In this document: in pieces, positions 31,630-43,241 of the stretch
Layout: every line of letters begins with the position of its first letter
Position numbering within the stretch: the first letter of the stretch is position 1
DNA from: Setomelanomma holmii
Taxonomy: Eukaryota > Ascomycota > Dothideomycetes > Pleosporales > Phaeosphaeriaceae
NCBI GenBank assembly: GCA_010015745.1
Contig: ML978156.1
Coordinates: forward strand, 603,635 to 667,634
Direction of reading: 5' to 3'
Length of the DNA stretch: 64,000 bases
Position numbers and translations under genes: made by a program
Notes under the pieces: generated by a model
The model's input: the letters and a program-made list of their open reading frames with translations, nothing else
The model's database searches: none
What the model was told of the DNA's origin: nothing

Positions 31630-33258
31630 CTACTCTGGAATGCTCCTCTTCACAAGGTCATCAGGTCGACTCTTCAACTTCGTCCAGCCACTGGTTCCCC
31701 GCTTCCTCTCCGATTGCTCGCCTTCCGAAGCATCAGCTTTCTGTGAAGGTGAAGTATTTCCGTTTGTCGTAGTCGATGTGAGATAGCTACGACCGTCTCC
31801 TGGACCTGCGTTCTCACGCCGCTTCTCGCCTACGATGATGGGGTCTTCAGCTATGAGGTTTTCCATGTCTTCCCATTCTTTCTGATTGAGCACATCCCAT
31901 TCCTGCGCCTGCTGCTCAGCCAGTAGATAAGCCTTTAGCTCATCGACTATCTTGGTGGGTGATATGCTCCAGCCACTGAGATACTGCGCGTTCTCGGCGA
32001 TGTTCAGATAAGAGTGCGATGTGGCATGTGAAAGCTGCCCAAATCCGACGGGTGTCTTCCGCAAAGGCAATCTCGAGAATGATTTTGCTGTCATGTCTTT
32101 ATCAAGCGGATTCTCGAGACGCTGCGTGAAGTACGTCTCCTGTGAGATCAACAGACGGTGGAGACTGCGACCCATAGGGCAGATGTCCTCCCATTGCTTG
32201 AAGTTATCCTTCATGCCCTGGACTCGACATAGCCAAGCGACATTGTAAGCAAGCAAGGAAACGCCTTCGATGAATGACGAGTAGGCAGGTGGATCCTCAG
32301 CAGACAGGTGACCCAAAGGTCGATCAACGAAGAGAGTGCGCGGCTTAGGAAGATGAACGCGATGCTCAATGGTACGGGAGGCTTCTGGACTGTTGCTCGA
32401 TGAGTGCGAAGGTGTTGACCCCGGGAACGGCACTCTCTTGCCTTGATAAGAGGATGCTGGGCTGAAGATTGTGGGCTGCGGATAGTCGTTGTGTGGAAGT
32501 GTGATTTCCGAGGTCAAGCGAACACCCATATATGCTGCGACTCGGACCAGCAGCTGTGCGACCGCCCCAAGTGATGCTGATAGCTGGTCAGGCGGAGCGT
32601 CATTTAAGTCTTTGAGGTCCCATATCCGAAGCCGAGAACCAGGACCGATGTTGACGACCTCTTTGATGCTCCCATCCTTGTTCCTCCTTCGCGTAGTCTT
32701 AAGACCCGCAAGCTTCGCTGCAGTAGTACAGAGCTGCATGCGCAGCTCCATGGTATCGTGGTGCATCTTGTCCGACTTGTAGTCTATCCTCTTGACGTGT
32801 TGCTGCACTTTCTCCAGCTCGTTGGCACGCCGCGAATCGATGCCGTATGTAGCAGAGGAAAGATCGGACTTGCGCTGTGCGTTGGCTGCTCGCTGCGCCT
32901 CCAACTGCTTCCGTGTGGCTTCCATTTGAGCTCGAAGCCGATCGGCCTGTTCCGAGATAAGCTGTAACCGCTCTTGCACTTCAGCTGTCTCGGCTTTCGT
33001 CCGTTGCCAGTTCAGATGATTTGTACATTCTTGTCGGTCCACTAGGAGGCCGCCTTTCGAGTCCGTCAAAGAAACATGCTGGCTGGACTTGTCTTCCGAG
33101 CCCTGGATGACTGCCGTGACATGCCTCTCTACCCCATCCTTGTCTATGAGTGTCCTTGCGAGGTCGATGCGGGGCTGTTCGAGATAGCTGCGGGCACAAG
33201 TAATGCAGTGAAGAGGGTTCGTGAGGTTGCCCGCCTTCCCGCAAATGTCGCACTCCAT
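31630..33258 (-). CDS. ATG14: Autophagy protein Atg14 / UVRAG-like PI3-kinase subunit
   Basis: Subunit that directs the Vps34-Vps15-Atg6 PI3-kinase complex to autophagosome assembly sites. Single exon, 542 residues from the ATG at 33258. The N-terminal MECDICGKAGNL segment with a second CxxC pair (HCITCARSYL) is the zinc-binding-like motif of Atg14. A coiled coil (about residues 80-200) precedes conserved GSRLRIWDLKDLNDAP, GVRLTSEITLPHNDYP and LLAYNVAWLCRVQG segments of the Atg14/Vps38 fold. The C-terminus is charged and disordered. Vps38/UVRAG is the main alternative within the same fold. Frame is open upstream to 33324 but has no ATG. Confidence 0.85.
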   Translation of the reverse strand: MECDICGKAGNLTNPLHCITCARSYLEQPRIDLARTLIDKDGVERHVTAVIQGSEDKSSQHVSLTDSKGGLLVDRQECTNHLNWQRTKAETAEVQERLQLISEQADRLRAQMEATRKQLEAQRAANAQRKSDLSSATYGIDSRRANELEKVQQHVKRIDYKSDKMHHDTMELRMQLCTTAAKLAGLKTTRRRNKDGSIKEVVNIGPGSRLRIWDLKDLNDAPPDQLSASLGAVAQLLVRVAAYMGVRLTSEITLPHNDYPQPTIFSPASSYQGKRVPFPGSTPSHSSSNSPEASRTIEHRVHLPKPRTLFVDRPLGHLSAEDPPAYSSFIEGVSLLAYNVAWLCRVQGMKDNFKQWEDICPMGRSLHRLLISQETYFTQRLENPLDKDMTAKSFSRLPLRKTPVGFGQLSHATSHSYLNIAENAQYLSGWSISPTKIVDELKAYLLAEQQAQEWDVLNQKEWEDMENLIAEDPIIVGEKRRENAGPGDGRSYLTSTTTNGNTSPSQKADASEGEQSERKRGTSGWTKLKSRPDDLVKRSIPE

Positions 33259-33753
33259 GGTGGGTGTGGCTATGTGATGTCGCCGTCCTGTCTTCCGAAG
33301 GATAGTGGACTTGGGATGTACCACGCAACCATGGTGGGAAGCGAGTTCGGTGCGGGGCTATCGAGCGTCAAGACTCCATGAGCAGAAGGTGCTGATGGTT
33401 GTGAAAGGCTGTGAGTTACGTGTGCATGGTGGTATGTAGGAGGAAGCGAGGCGAGCAGGCAGAAGGCGTGGGCTCAGTCAGTCGTTGGTGGTCGGTGACT
33501 GAGGCACCTGAAGCGCGGGCGCGACCGCGAGTCAGACGCACCTTCCCACGTCATGCTGCACTTCACCAAGACGGACATCGCTACTGCACGTGATGTAAAC
33601 ACCGCTCTAAACCTCTCACACTTCAGGGAATTTTCATGACGCTGCCGAGCTTACACGTCTCATAAGCGGTCGCTCTATCATAGCGAGGAGGCACTGGACG
33701 CGATCAATACTTCACTCACCTACAGCACTGACCACTCCAGCACATCTTCACGA
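33259..33753. promoter_or_regulatory. Divergent intergenic region ATG14 / acidic protein
   Basis: About 495 bases between divergent start codons. No TATA element or repeat is obvious. Confidence 0.45.
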
Positions 33754-34548
33754 ATGACCATCTCCGCTGACAACGACTCTGAATCCTCTCTACCAACGCA
33801 CGCAGCGCAAACCTTTCCTTCCTCACCACCTTTCATACGTATCCCTAGCCCAAGCTCACGATTGCCCAGCCCAAGCTCGGAATATTTCATGAAGGCAGAA
33901 ACAATGGACAATTCACCAAACTTCAAATCCGAACCACCTGCCACCCAACCAGATGCAATCTCACAACCACCACTACGGCGCGCGACCTCCGAGGAAACCG
34001 AGCGCCCGCCATCTGCACAGCAAGCTCGTCGCGATTCAGACGAGCATGCCGGTGGAGACCAGGATGATGAGGAAGAGCTAGATTCTGACCCAGCTGAGAA
34101 GATTGTCGAGTTTGATTGGGACGAGTTGCACGAGCGGTACCATGAAGCTATGAAGGGATGTCACGATGCCGAAGGCGAGCTTGCACAGGAGTGGGAGAGT
34201 CTTATGAGTGTATGCTTTGCGTTTATTTGATTGTGACGGTGCTGATTAGGTCAAGTACTTTCGCATTTGGGCTGAATCTGGACACGAGCATGAGACGGAT
34301 CGAACGTTCCAGCGGTGAGTGAAGATCGATATGCTTGAGTTGGGCCATATGCTGATCGATACTCAGATTGCGAACACGCACGACTCATGTGCAGAATTCA
34401 GAGGATAGGCTTGAGAGGACTCGGAACCATTGTTGGTCACCAACGATCCAGATGCGAGGTTTTGCTCTAATGAATGGCAGATATCGATGTGGTGAAGGCT
34501 TTCGAGAGTGCGCTACATCTTCTAAAGCAACATGGCTTTGGTGGTTGA
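33754..34548 (+). CDS. Conserved-looking acidic/coiled-coil hypothetical protein
   Basis: Exons 33754-34209, 34250-34314, 34367-34431 and 34481-34548 encode 217 residues. The N-terminal half is disordered and Ser/Pro-rich, with a duplicated PSPSSRLPSPSSE segment, then an acidic run (DDEEELDSD). The C-terminal half is a dense amphipathic helix region beginning EFDWDELHERYHEAMKGC, then WESLMS, YFRIWAESGHEHETDRTF across intron 1, and RLRTRTTHVQNSEDRLERTR. It ends in a VVKAFESALHLL helix. The four-exon model keeps one frame and removes introns of 40-52 nt, the first unusually short. I do not recognise a named domain; a nuclear or structural role would be a guess. Confidence 0.7.
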
Positions 34549-34975
34549 TGCTCATCGACCCTCAGGCGCCATATACCTCGCACATCATCCTTCGCAGTCG
34601 CCAACACAGTCTCTGTCAACCAACAGCCGGGCCTGTGTAACTCCGAGGATGCAGTTCACGAAGTGCTCGATGATGTGAGCAATCAGCGTCAGCGATGCTG
34701 CATGAAACTTAGCAGGGAACGTCAGTCTCTTCAACGCACATTAGATACCCAACAATATCAAACGCAAGTCTCGATTGCAAATCCCTCTTCTCTATCTAGC
34801 CATTGACATAGCCAAACACGCGTCTATATATTCCCCCAAAAGCCGAGCGAGCCTGAAAGCTAACCTCTTTTCGAGCTCTAATATGCCGTACCAAGAAATC
34901 GCTGTACCAAACAATGATGCTAGATCCCTGTGATGCGAATATATGTTCTAGGGAGATCTTCAAGTGCGGCGCACT
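34549..34975. other. Convergent intergenic region
   Basis: About 430 bases between two facing stop codons, AT-rich from 34720 to 34900. No gene or RNA seen. Confidence 0.5.
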
Positions 34976-36288
34976 TTACAAAAGCGGGTTGGAGCGATAT
35001 TCGGGTACAATACCGTTGGTCTGCGACTTCTCGGCCTGGTTCTCGTTATTGAGCTCGTTGGTGACGCTGTCGTCTTGGTCGGCGAGCCATTTCTCGGCTT
35101 CGAGCGCGGCGACGCAGCCAGATCCTGCACTGGTGATGGCCTGGCGATATCGCTTATCTTGCACGTCGCCAGCAGCGAAGACACCCTCAACGCTAGTGAG
35201 GCCTTCGCCAGGCTTGGTGATGAGATAGCCATCCTCGTCCATATCGAGTTGGCCTTTGAAAATCTCGGTCGCGGGATCGTGACCAACGGCGTAGAACAAT
35301 CCTCGAGCATCGATCGTCTGCTCCTCCTTGGTGACATTGTTCTTGACGACCAATTGTGTCATCAGACCATTCTTCTTCTCCTCACCCTTAATCTCGCTTG
35401 CGCTGGTGTCATACAAAATCTCGATCTTCGGGTGCGTAGTGAGGCGTCGAGCATTCGTCCTGCTCGCCCGCAACTTGTCTCTTCGGACGAGAACGGTAAC
35501 TTTCTTCGCCTTCTTTGTGAGGTACAGTGCCTCTTCTACTGCCGAGTCACCACCTCCGATGACGACCAAGGGCTGGTCACGAAACATTGGCAGGGAACCG
35601 TCGCAGACTGCGCAAGCAGAGACACCATTACCCCAGTACTTGTCTTCGCCCGGAAGGTCTAACCGTCTCGCTTTCGCGCCGGTCGCAATGATGAGCGCCT
35701 CAGCGGTGTGTGTCTCTTCCTCGATCTCCTCGTCGTCGCCCATTGGATGTAACCAGTATTTGAACGGCCGCGACTTGAGGTCGACTTTCGCGACGGTTTG
35801 GGAAATGATCTCGGTGCCGCAGGCTTCGGACTGTTCGCGCATTTGTTCCTATGATGTATTAGCTACGTGAAGAGACATACTCGCACTGCAAACGTACCAT
35901 GAGCTTCCCGCCTCCAATCTTTTGGAACCCAGGGAAGTTCTCGACTTCATCGGTGGTGGTCAATTGACCGCCTGCTGCTATCCCAAGGGCTAGGAAGCCC
36001 TCGTACATAACGGCTACGCGTTGTTAGCGGTTCCCACGATTTGCGCTTTCTGTATGGAACTCACGCTTCAAGTCGGCTCGCGCCGCATAGATGGCTGCGG
36101 TGTGGCCTGCAGGCCCCGAGCTGTCCAATTGTCAGTGTCGGTCCAAAAAGTGTGGGAAGTTCGTTATTGTGCGGCTTGTGCAAGTGCGTACGACGACGCG
36201 TCGGAACTTACCCAATGACTGCGCAAATTGTTAGCACTACTTCAGCAGATCTGTCCAGACGCTACTCACTGACTACTTTTGAATGCAT
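34976..36288 (-). CDS. TRR1: Thioredoxin reductase (NADPH)
   Basis: FAD flavoprotein that reduces thioredoxin with NADPH. Exons 36288-36270, 36218-36212, 36120-36065, 36013-35898 and 35848-34976 give 356 residues from the ATG at 36288. The FAD-binding GSGPAGHTAAIYAARADL is assembled over a 7-nt second exon. Further landmarks are GGQLTTTDEVENFPGF, the redox-active CAVC (C145, C148) in SACAVCDGS, the NADPH site VVIGGGDSAVEEA and the C-terminal AAGDVQDKRYRQAI. A charged 30-residue tail follows. The frame stays open 53 codons upstream of this ATG without another ATG and resembles a mitochondrial presequence. The gene ends tail to tail with the acidic hypothetical protein. Confidence 0.94.
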
Positions 36289-36447
36289 CCTCCGCGAATC
36301 TACTTTTGGTGTTGTTGTCAAAGCCGAAGCCGATGGGAGCCCCGCGGTTGGCGATACGCGCTGGTTGTGCGAAGCTGCAGCGGCAATGGGCACAGAAAAT
36401 AAGGATAGGAACCTGGGAGACGCTCTTCTAAAGGTTGAGGCGAACAC
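36289..36447 (-). other. Possible non-ATG mitochondrial presequence of TRR1
   Basis: In-frame, stop-free extension upstream of the TRR1 ATG. It could begin at a GTG (36447-36445) with A at -3 and a GCCGCC run just before it. The first residues (FASTFRRASPRFLSLF) are basic and amphipathic with no acidic residue for about 49 codons. An in-frame TGA lies at 36480-36478, so no ATG is available between that stop and 36288. Translation from this site is inference. Confidence 0.4.
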
Positions 36448-38335
36448 TTTGGCGGCGTGTGCGATCTCGCGTGCAGATCAGATCGGGCGTGCGGGAGTGG
36501 GATATCTTGCGAGTTACGCAATTTCTACGCAGTACAGCAGGTGGCTTATGAAGAAGGGACTTAGTGTCGCAGAAGACACTGGAAGGTGAAGTTCTGGAGT
36601 GCAGCAATTACAGAGCGTGGACGGTGTTAAGGTCGAGCTTCGGGGATGTCGCCAAAAGCTGCTGGTGGATGATGGCGCTGGTTGGCGGGGCGTATTTCGC
36701 GAATTCTGCTCAGGTCCTGATTAGAATTAATATCAATACTGCCCGACGTGCCGTAGACAATGTTCAAGTACGAGGAAGGAGACTCATTCACTGCTTGGAA
36801 GTGTACATGCCCAGAAGGTGGTCGTTCTGCATTGAAGAGAAAAATTGGCCGGTCTTTGAGGTACGCCATCGGCTCGGGTCGGTGGATTCGGTGATCCCAG
36901 TTTCTTAGAAATCGAGCTGTACTAGACCACCAAGACTCCTCCACTCACGCGCATCGGCAAGAAAACTGACACAGCAACGACCAAAGGACGCACCTTATCG
37001 ACTCGTAACCTCGGCATGGTCCGTAATTCACTATCGCCATCCGATGCACCTGCGTTGGCTTCCACAGCTTGGCTAGATCTACTTCATCTGATGACAGTTG
37101 ACGCGAGTCCAGAGCTTCAGACGTCACGCGTAAACTTCGGCCTTTGCTATTGCCGTGCCGGGTCTCACCTTGCACATCGTACTTCCAAGGATGCGCTTTC
37201 CGACCCCCTGCCACTTCCCACGTGAGCAAGAATGTCTCAATCTGCTTTGTCATCAGTCATCTCTTGACCGAGGTCCTGCTCAGGGCACTTTATTTCAATC
37301 GCCATTCGATGTGTACGGTGTCATCATTGCCTGAAGGATGCTCGTCCATCGTGCTTCAACCGGCAATTTTTGATGCTGCTGCTCTACATTCTGAGCGCTG
37401 CTGTTAGCACGCGGTACGTCGCGTTCGCAGCAGTTTGCGCCTGTCATACGGCTATGAGGTGCAATGAAGCATCACAGAAGGTAATAACGTGAAACCTTGC
37501 GACACAAAGCAAAACACAATGTATAAAGATATTTACTTCATCTTCGTTGATATGTCCTAATTCGGCGTCGGGTGCTAGCTGCCTGGTCGGCCGATGGGCT
37601 TTTGTGGGAGTTGGTCACGAGCAACTGACAAGGCGCCCTGATGGAACTTTTACAAGCCCTCTTTCCTTATCTTGATACCAAGCAACGCTCATATGTTTCA
37701 AGAGATATATCAGCCGGTCTCCTTGACAGCCTTCGAATGATCTCGTGCATCCACCTCGTTTACCCATCGAAACAAGCTTTGAGTAGATGAGCTCAAGGAC
37801 TAAAGACCCGGATTTTATACTAAGAAAACCCGGGCTGGATAGAACACCGGTTGTCAAAGGTCTGGGCAGCGGACTCAAAGTCTGGGCATTGCATATCAAC
37901 CAGTGAGTCGCAGGGCAGCTATCACATCACGTGCATTCATCGACGTGCAGAAGGCACCACAAAGATACACGAAGACGCGCCTTGCAGCACTCTTTTCTAT
38001 ATTTGGTGCATTCTCTCCACACGGAAGCAGGAACGTTAGATACCCAGTGGCTTGTAAGTCGCTTTCGAATTCTGGGGTAGTGTAGAGATCTTGCCACTAA
38101 GGAGGTCATGTGTAGAACCTCGAGCGGTGTTGCAAGGCATCCCCTCTCCTGGCGACTTCATGAGACAACATGGCGATATTAATTTCCACAGCAAGCTTTT
38201 GGTAAGATCACGACTCAACGAAATCATCCTGTAATTCAGGCTCAACTACCGCGAACGACGAACTATAGAAGCTCAGAGCTACTCAGACGTTCACAACAAG
38301 CATCTCACTCACTAGACATTCTATTCTACAACATC
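36448..38335. other. Long intergenic region, 1.9 kb
   Basis: Divergent spacer between TRR1 and the GH11 relic. Several open frames of 60-110 codons occur on both strands, but none shows a domain, and they overlap in conflicting frames. No transposon feature or RNA gene was identified. Confidence 0.45.
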
Positions 38336-39174
38336 ATGGTCTCTTTCAAGTTCATTCTTCTCGCCATCACGGCTGCCACGACCGCGCTGGCCTTCCCCCT
38401 TGATGTCCTCGAGGCACGCAACGATGGCAACGCCACGGCCGCTCTCAAACGCTGCCAAAACACTGCCAACAGTGTGGGCACCAACAACGGCTACTTCTAC
38501 TCTTGATGTCTGATGGCGGTGACTCCACCGTGTACACCATGGGCGAGGGCAGCAAGTACTCCGTGACATGGCGCAACACTGGCAACTTTGTCGGTGAAAA
38601 GGGCTGGAACCCGGGCACTGGACGGTAACGATCCCAGTTTGGTATCTCGCCGTCTCCACCATTGACAATTTCCTTCAGCACCATCAACTACGGCGGCTCC
38701 TTCAAACCCCTAAGCAACGGCTACCTCGCCGTCTACGGCTGGACCCGCAACCCTCTCGTCGAATACTACGTCATCGAGTCCTACGGCACCTACAATCCCA
38801 GCAGCGGGTCCCAGCGCAAAGGCAGCGTCTACACCGACGGCGGCAACCACGACGTGTCCATCTCGACCCGCACCAACCAGCCTTCCATCGATGGTATTAG
38901 TACCTTCAACCAGTACTAGTCTGTGCGCCAGCAGAAGCGCGTTGGTGGCAGCGTCAACATGCAGAATCATTTTAACGCTTGGGCCGGCTATGGTATGAGA
39001 CTGGGTACGCATTGTTATCAGATTGCTGCTACTGAGGGACACCAGTCTAGTGGGAGTTCGGAGATTTATGTCCAGACTAAGAAGGGCAAAGAGACACTCG
39101 AAGGGATTCGGAGGCGCGAGGACCGCATCTCATCTCCCTATGCGAGGATCGGACTACCAAAGCTGCGACTGTGA
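38336..39174 (+). pseudogene. Broken GH11 endo-1,4-beta-xylanase
   Basis: Relic of a secreted family 11 xylanase. A signal peptide (MVSFKFILLAITAATTALA) and the start of the jelly-roll domain (NSVGTNNGYFYS) run into TGA at 38504-38506. The homologous frame resumes one register away at about 38512, implying a one-base loss. A normal intron (38625-38678) joins GWNPGTG to TINYGGSF. The nucleophile segment LVEYYVIESYGTYNP is intact. A second lesion, TAG at 38917-38919, stands where the family has tryptophan in FNQYWSVR. The downstream part with the acid/base region (YQIAATEGH) is still readable, and the frame runs past the usual end to 39174. Two independent lesions make a sequencing error an unlikely sole explanation. 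Confidence 0.88.
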
Positions 39175-40779
39175 GACGCCTCGTTCGGACTTGTTATGCT
39201 GTTCTCAGCATTCCACCCATTCGCTTCTTCAGGGTATATACTTCTTAAAGATTGTGCTAGGCACATTTGCACTTTGAGCTCGATTGTTCACGTGCCATAG
39301 AAAACTCGTTGATGTTGCTGCCAGTGATTCAAAAGTTTCTGCACTGTCTTGACTCTGACATTTTATGAGGATACGGACCAGATGAAGGCGTGGTAGAGTT
39401 CTATGCTGCTTCCTTATGTCAATTCCTCACGCACCACCACCACCACCAGCCCCAAGCACAACCATCCCACCCCTCGCTCCTCGCATACCCTTCATACCTT
39501 GCACATAGTTGTCCATACGCCCATCAGCTAGCGTGCCATGTTTCTCTACGAGCGCTTCCTCCTCTCATCCTCACTCATCCTAGGTTCTTAATACTTGGGT
39601 TTCTCCTTTGCTTTTAACGATTTTAGCTTTGCCGCTAATGCGCTGAACCTGTCTGTGTTCGAGGTCTTCAGCATAGTTTGTGCTGGCTCGTAGTTAATTA
39701 GGTGTACTGGCGGATATCAGCAGCGTGTCGAAACGCAGGAATGCTTTGTGAACTCGTCATTCTCAGCCGAGCACTCGGGGACCAAAGTAGAATTTCAGGA
39801 AGAGTGCTTATATACTCTTGTGAGTCACTCGCCTCGTAGAAGCGATGCTGGAGGATCACCATGCGAAGCACATAGGGCAGTGGGGCTGTACTACTTGGCA
39901 AACGTGTGACAACCTTTAATACCTCCGTGTATGTTGTTGTCGATAATTAAACGCTTACTGACTGCTGACTAGATTCTCTATATCCTACACATCAAGCCAG
40001 GTAGCTTCTCTACATCTACTGTGATGCCGATCTCGCATTGCTACGCTCTCACCGTTCCGAAAGCCGATCCCAGCGCTCGCAACCCTCGCTCGCATTGTTT
40101 TTATCCTTCTTCGTCTTCAAGCATTCTCCAGCTTGCACATCGGTGTAGCCTCTGTATTTCATAATTTCTGCCTTTCTTCTCGTACTCTGCTGCCGAGGCT
40201 TCATCACTCGCGGCGACGCGAGCATTGCGCTCTTCTAGACTTTCCGTCTTTCCAAAGAGGGAGGCAAGCGGCCTCTTGAAGGGATTGTAGGATAGAGGAT
40301 GGATGGTTTTCGAGATGGAAGTGGAGATGAAAGTGAAGTACCGAAGAAGGTCGGGATCGTAGATGAATGAAAGGTGTAGCAGCGGAATTTTGGCCTTGCG
40401 CTGGGTGTCGTAGTAGTTGTGGTGTTCGCTCGTAGAAATTGTGCGACGGTTATCGAGGCCAGCGCAAAGCACTGGTTACATTTTGATGCCCTCCGAGATG
40501 GGTATGAATGCACCATGTGATGATCCTTAGGGTGGGGCTGTGCTAGGAGGCTGTATAAGGCCTTGGGATTGGAGTATCCACCAATGTATTGCCTTCGCTT
40601 GCTGTCGAAGCCGTGATCTCCGGGTTTGGGTATACATGTCAGACATCAGAGACAATGTAAAAGCTACTCAGACAAGTGTTGCGTTATTGAGCGAATTGCC
40701 ACAAAACAACATGATAACGCTGAGAGAGGCTGACTGCAGGCCGAGTTTTGCTCTAAACCCGTGATATGTGATTCTAAAT
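39175..40779. other. Intergenic region, 1.6 kb, with a weak coding candidate
   Basis: Mostly featureless. On the minus strand the frame ending at 40101 has a plausible helical C-terminal stretch (TESLEERNARVAASDEASA, then a Lys/Arg-rich end), but it has no usable ATG and no recognisable family. It could be the last exon of a small unrecognised gene or chance. Confidence 0.3.
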
Positions 40780-43241
40780 TCAAGGCATAGTTAAGTCATC
40801 CATGACCTGCAATAAGTCAGTCGTTATGCAGTAAATGTAGCAAGTGATGATCTTACCATATCCCACATCCAGTCACCCAACACTGTTTCCCCCATTTGCG
40901 GAGGGAATGTTGATTGAGGGAGCATTACACCATCGAAGTTGATCGAGTCAAAGTTCATGAAGCTCGCGAACGGAGCCATCGGAACAGGTGCTCTTGCATT
41001 GACATGAATGCCATGAGGGTCGGACAGCGAGGATGACCAAGTGGACTGTGCAAACCCATCAGCATGCGTGTTTGGAGCAGTAGCGGGGGCTCGATCGGTA
41101 GGCGGTGTGGTTGTTGTTTTGGAGTTGAGGCGGTCCATGCGCTTGGTGAACCCATTCAGGATGACTTGTTGTATGCAGGCAATTGCGTAGAGCGACTCTC
41201 GGGCTTCTTTCGGCCGGTGCCATGGTGCATCGCCTTCCGGAAGGATGAACCTCAGCTTCTGCATGAAACGGTCAAACAATAGACCGACATTGTATCTCTC
41301 TGCAACAGGAAGTGCTGTCCAACCTGACTGCTCGCTAATCTCGGCTGAAGCAGAGACGTAGCCTGAGATATCCTCAGCATCCATGTTCTGGGGAATCAAG
41401 TTATCGATTTCCTCCGGAATTTCCTCTAGTGTTGTGCGGCCGAGACGTTCATTCTCTTCCAGAAAGACGAGTTTGCAGATGATAATGGTGGCATAGAACC
41501 AGCTTGCCCATGAACTCAAGGCCAATCTGAGTAGTTCAGATTGTGGCGCCTCTAGGAGTGTCTTGATGTAGGATGTTGTGGCAATCATTGCACTGTGAAG
41601 CATTTTCACACGGATGAGTGACAGAGGCGGAGCAGCTTGCGCAGTTGGGGTTTGCCATAACGAAGTATGTAGGCAGACTTCGTTGATACTGATGTCAAGA
41701 AGTGAGAACATCAATGTCAGGGTTGCTGAATAATGTTAGGTAGTACTAAACACCAGATATCATCTCCGACTTACTGTTCTGCTGTAAAAATATCGATGCT
41801 GAGATGGAGTCTTGGATGAGCTTTTTCTCTCGGAGGAAACTTGTGACAGTGATATCCAACAACAACTCTCCTTTTACCTGAAGGTTGGCGTACGAAGTCA
41901 GTGTATGTCTCACATGCATTTCGTACACTGGGGTGTACTTACGTCGGCGTTGTCGATGTCATCATACGAGAAGTGAGCGTTCACGCGAGACAGCAGCTCA
42001 CAAGACTGGATCAGTGGCCGTATCAGCGCATCTGTTTGTAACGAAGAATCTCTGAATGCGTCGCAACATAACGTCAAATATCGGGTGTACGGTAGTGTCG
42101 TGCGCTTTCGCCATGACTGCGCAAACCTAGGTCACTCAGCACAATCTCTTTCCTATTCCTCCGAGAACACTTACAGTACGCTGAGCAAGTATGTCCCAAG
42201 ATAAGCTCGTTTCTCTGCGAGGGACCCCTTTGGCCGCCCAAGTATGCCACAATCCGCAAAGGACCATTTGTTGGGTTTTGGCTTAGCGGGACTCGACAAG
42301 CCTAGATCTTGCACAAGAGCCACACAAAGCTGTACGATTATGGCCAACTGCTGGTTTGCGGGCCGATAGAATGTATGGTACCAAGCGCCGTATACGAGCA
42401 GACCTTGCAGTATATCGAGACTTTTCCGGCAATGTTCAATGGTACGGGCCATCTGACGTCTCAACTCTTCTGAGAGCAGACATTGGATTCTAGGTGTGTC
42501 GTAGGCTGTGATCGTCAAGATGGCAAGAAACAGGAAAGGTGCTTGTCGTCGGAGCGATGGACCATCGCCATCAAGTACAATGAAAGGAAATGATGAGACA
42601 AATGAAGTCCGAAATTCCTGAACAAGGCGGTAAGCATGTTCTTCATCAAGAACGCCAACATCAATGGGGTCGTAGGCCTCAAATGGCGGAGACTCAATCC
42701 AGTATCGCGCTTGAGCATTTGTAGGAGATACATGTGCCGCGGCATCGTCTGTTGGAGCACTTGAGTCTGGTGTGACAACCTGAGGGTGTACAGTACTCTC
42801 TGACTTGTTGTTTGGGGCGTTCTTTGCAGCTATCAAACCGATGAGGCTTTCCACGCGTTGTTCCAGTTGCCGGACTCGCCTAAGAGCAGTATTAGAGATG
42901 TGGCTTTCGAGTAGTGGTCTCCATGACAACAGAGAACCATTTCACAGTAATCGCGTCTCAGGGAAAAGGAAGAGGGTTCGCAAGATGCAAGGAGCATAAT
43001 ATTGGCAGCTTGAAGCCAACCGCAACTATGCGAGCATTGCGAGGGAGGGAGAAACTCACGATCGAGATTTTGGCCCTGGACCCGGCTTTTTGGCTAGAAC
43101 TTCGAACACGCACTGTTTACCGAGTCTTACACAACGATGGCATTCGTCCGGTCGCTGTTCAGTGGTTGCGCATTTGGCTTTTGCTCGTATGCAAGGCAAG
43201 CACGCCTTACGCATCCGTGTTCCTACGCTGTCGGACGACAT
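40780..43241 (-). CDS. Zn2Cys6 fungal-specific transcription factor
   Basis: Nuclear binuclear-zinc-cluster regulator. Exons 43241-43060, 42879-42180, 42116-41943, 41877-41775, 41725-40857 and 40806-40780 give 684 residues. The zinc cluster uses C14, C17, C24, C34, C37 and C44 (ACLPCIRAKAKC ... CHRCVRLGKQC). A short linker and a coiled-coil dimerisation helix (RVRQLEQRVESLIGLI) follow across intron 1. The fungal transcription-factor domain covers about residues 160-560, including the typical LLVYGAWYHTFYRPANQ and LGTYLLSSSWRKRT segments. The donor after exon 2 (GTACTG) is weak but is the only one that keeps frame. It is transcribed divergently from a broken MFS transporter, a common regulator-transporter arrangement. 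Targets unknown. Confidence 0.88.

Noticed and set aside
36041..36589. 182-codon plus-strand open frame
   Set aside because: Antisense to TRR1 exons 1-3 and its 5' region, starts inside an intron of TRR1 and has no motif.
40101..40472. 123-codon minus-strand open frame
   Set aside because: Starts with a non-ATG codon and has no family match; kept only as a weak note in the intergenic entry.
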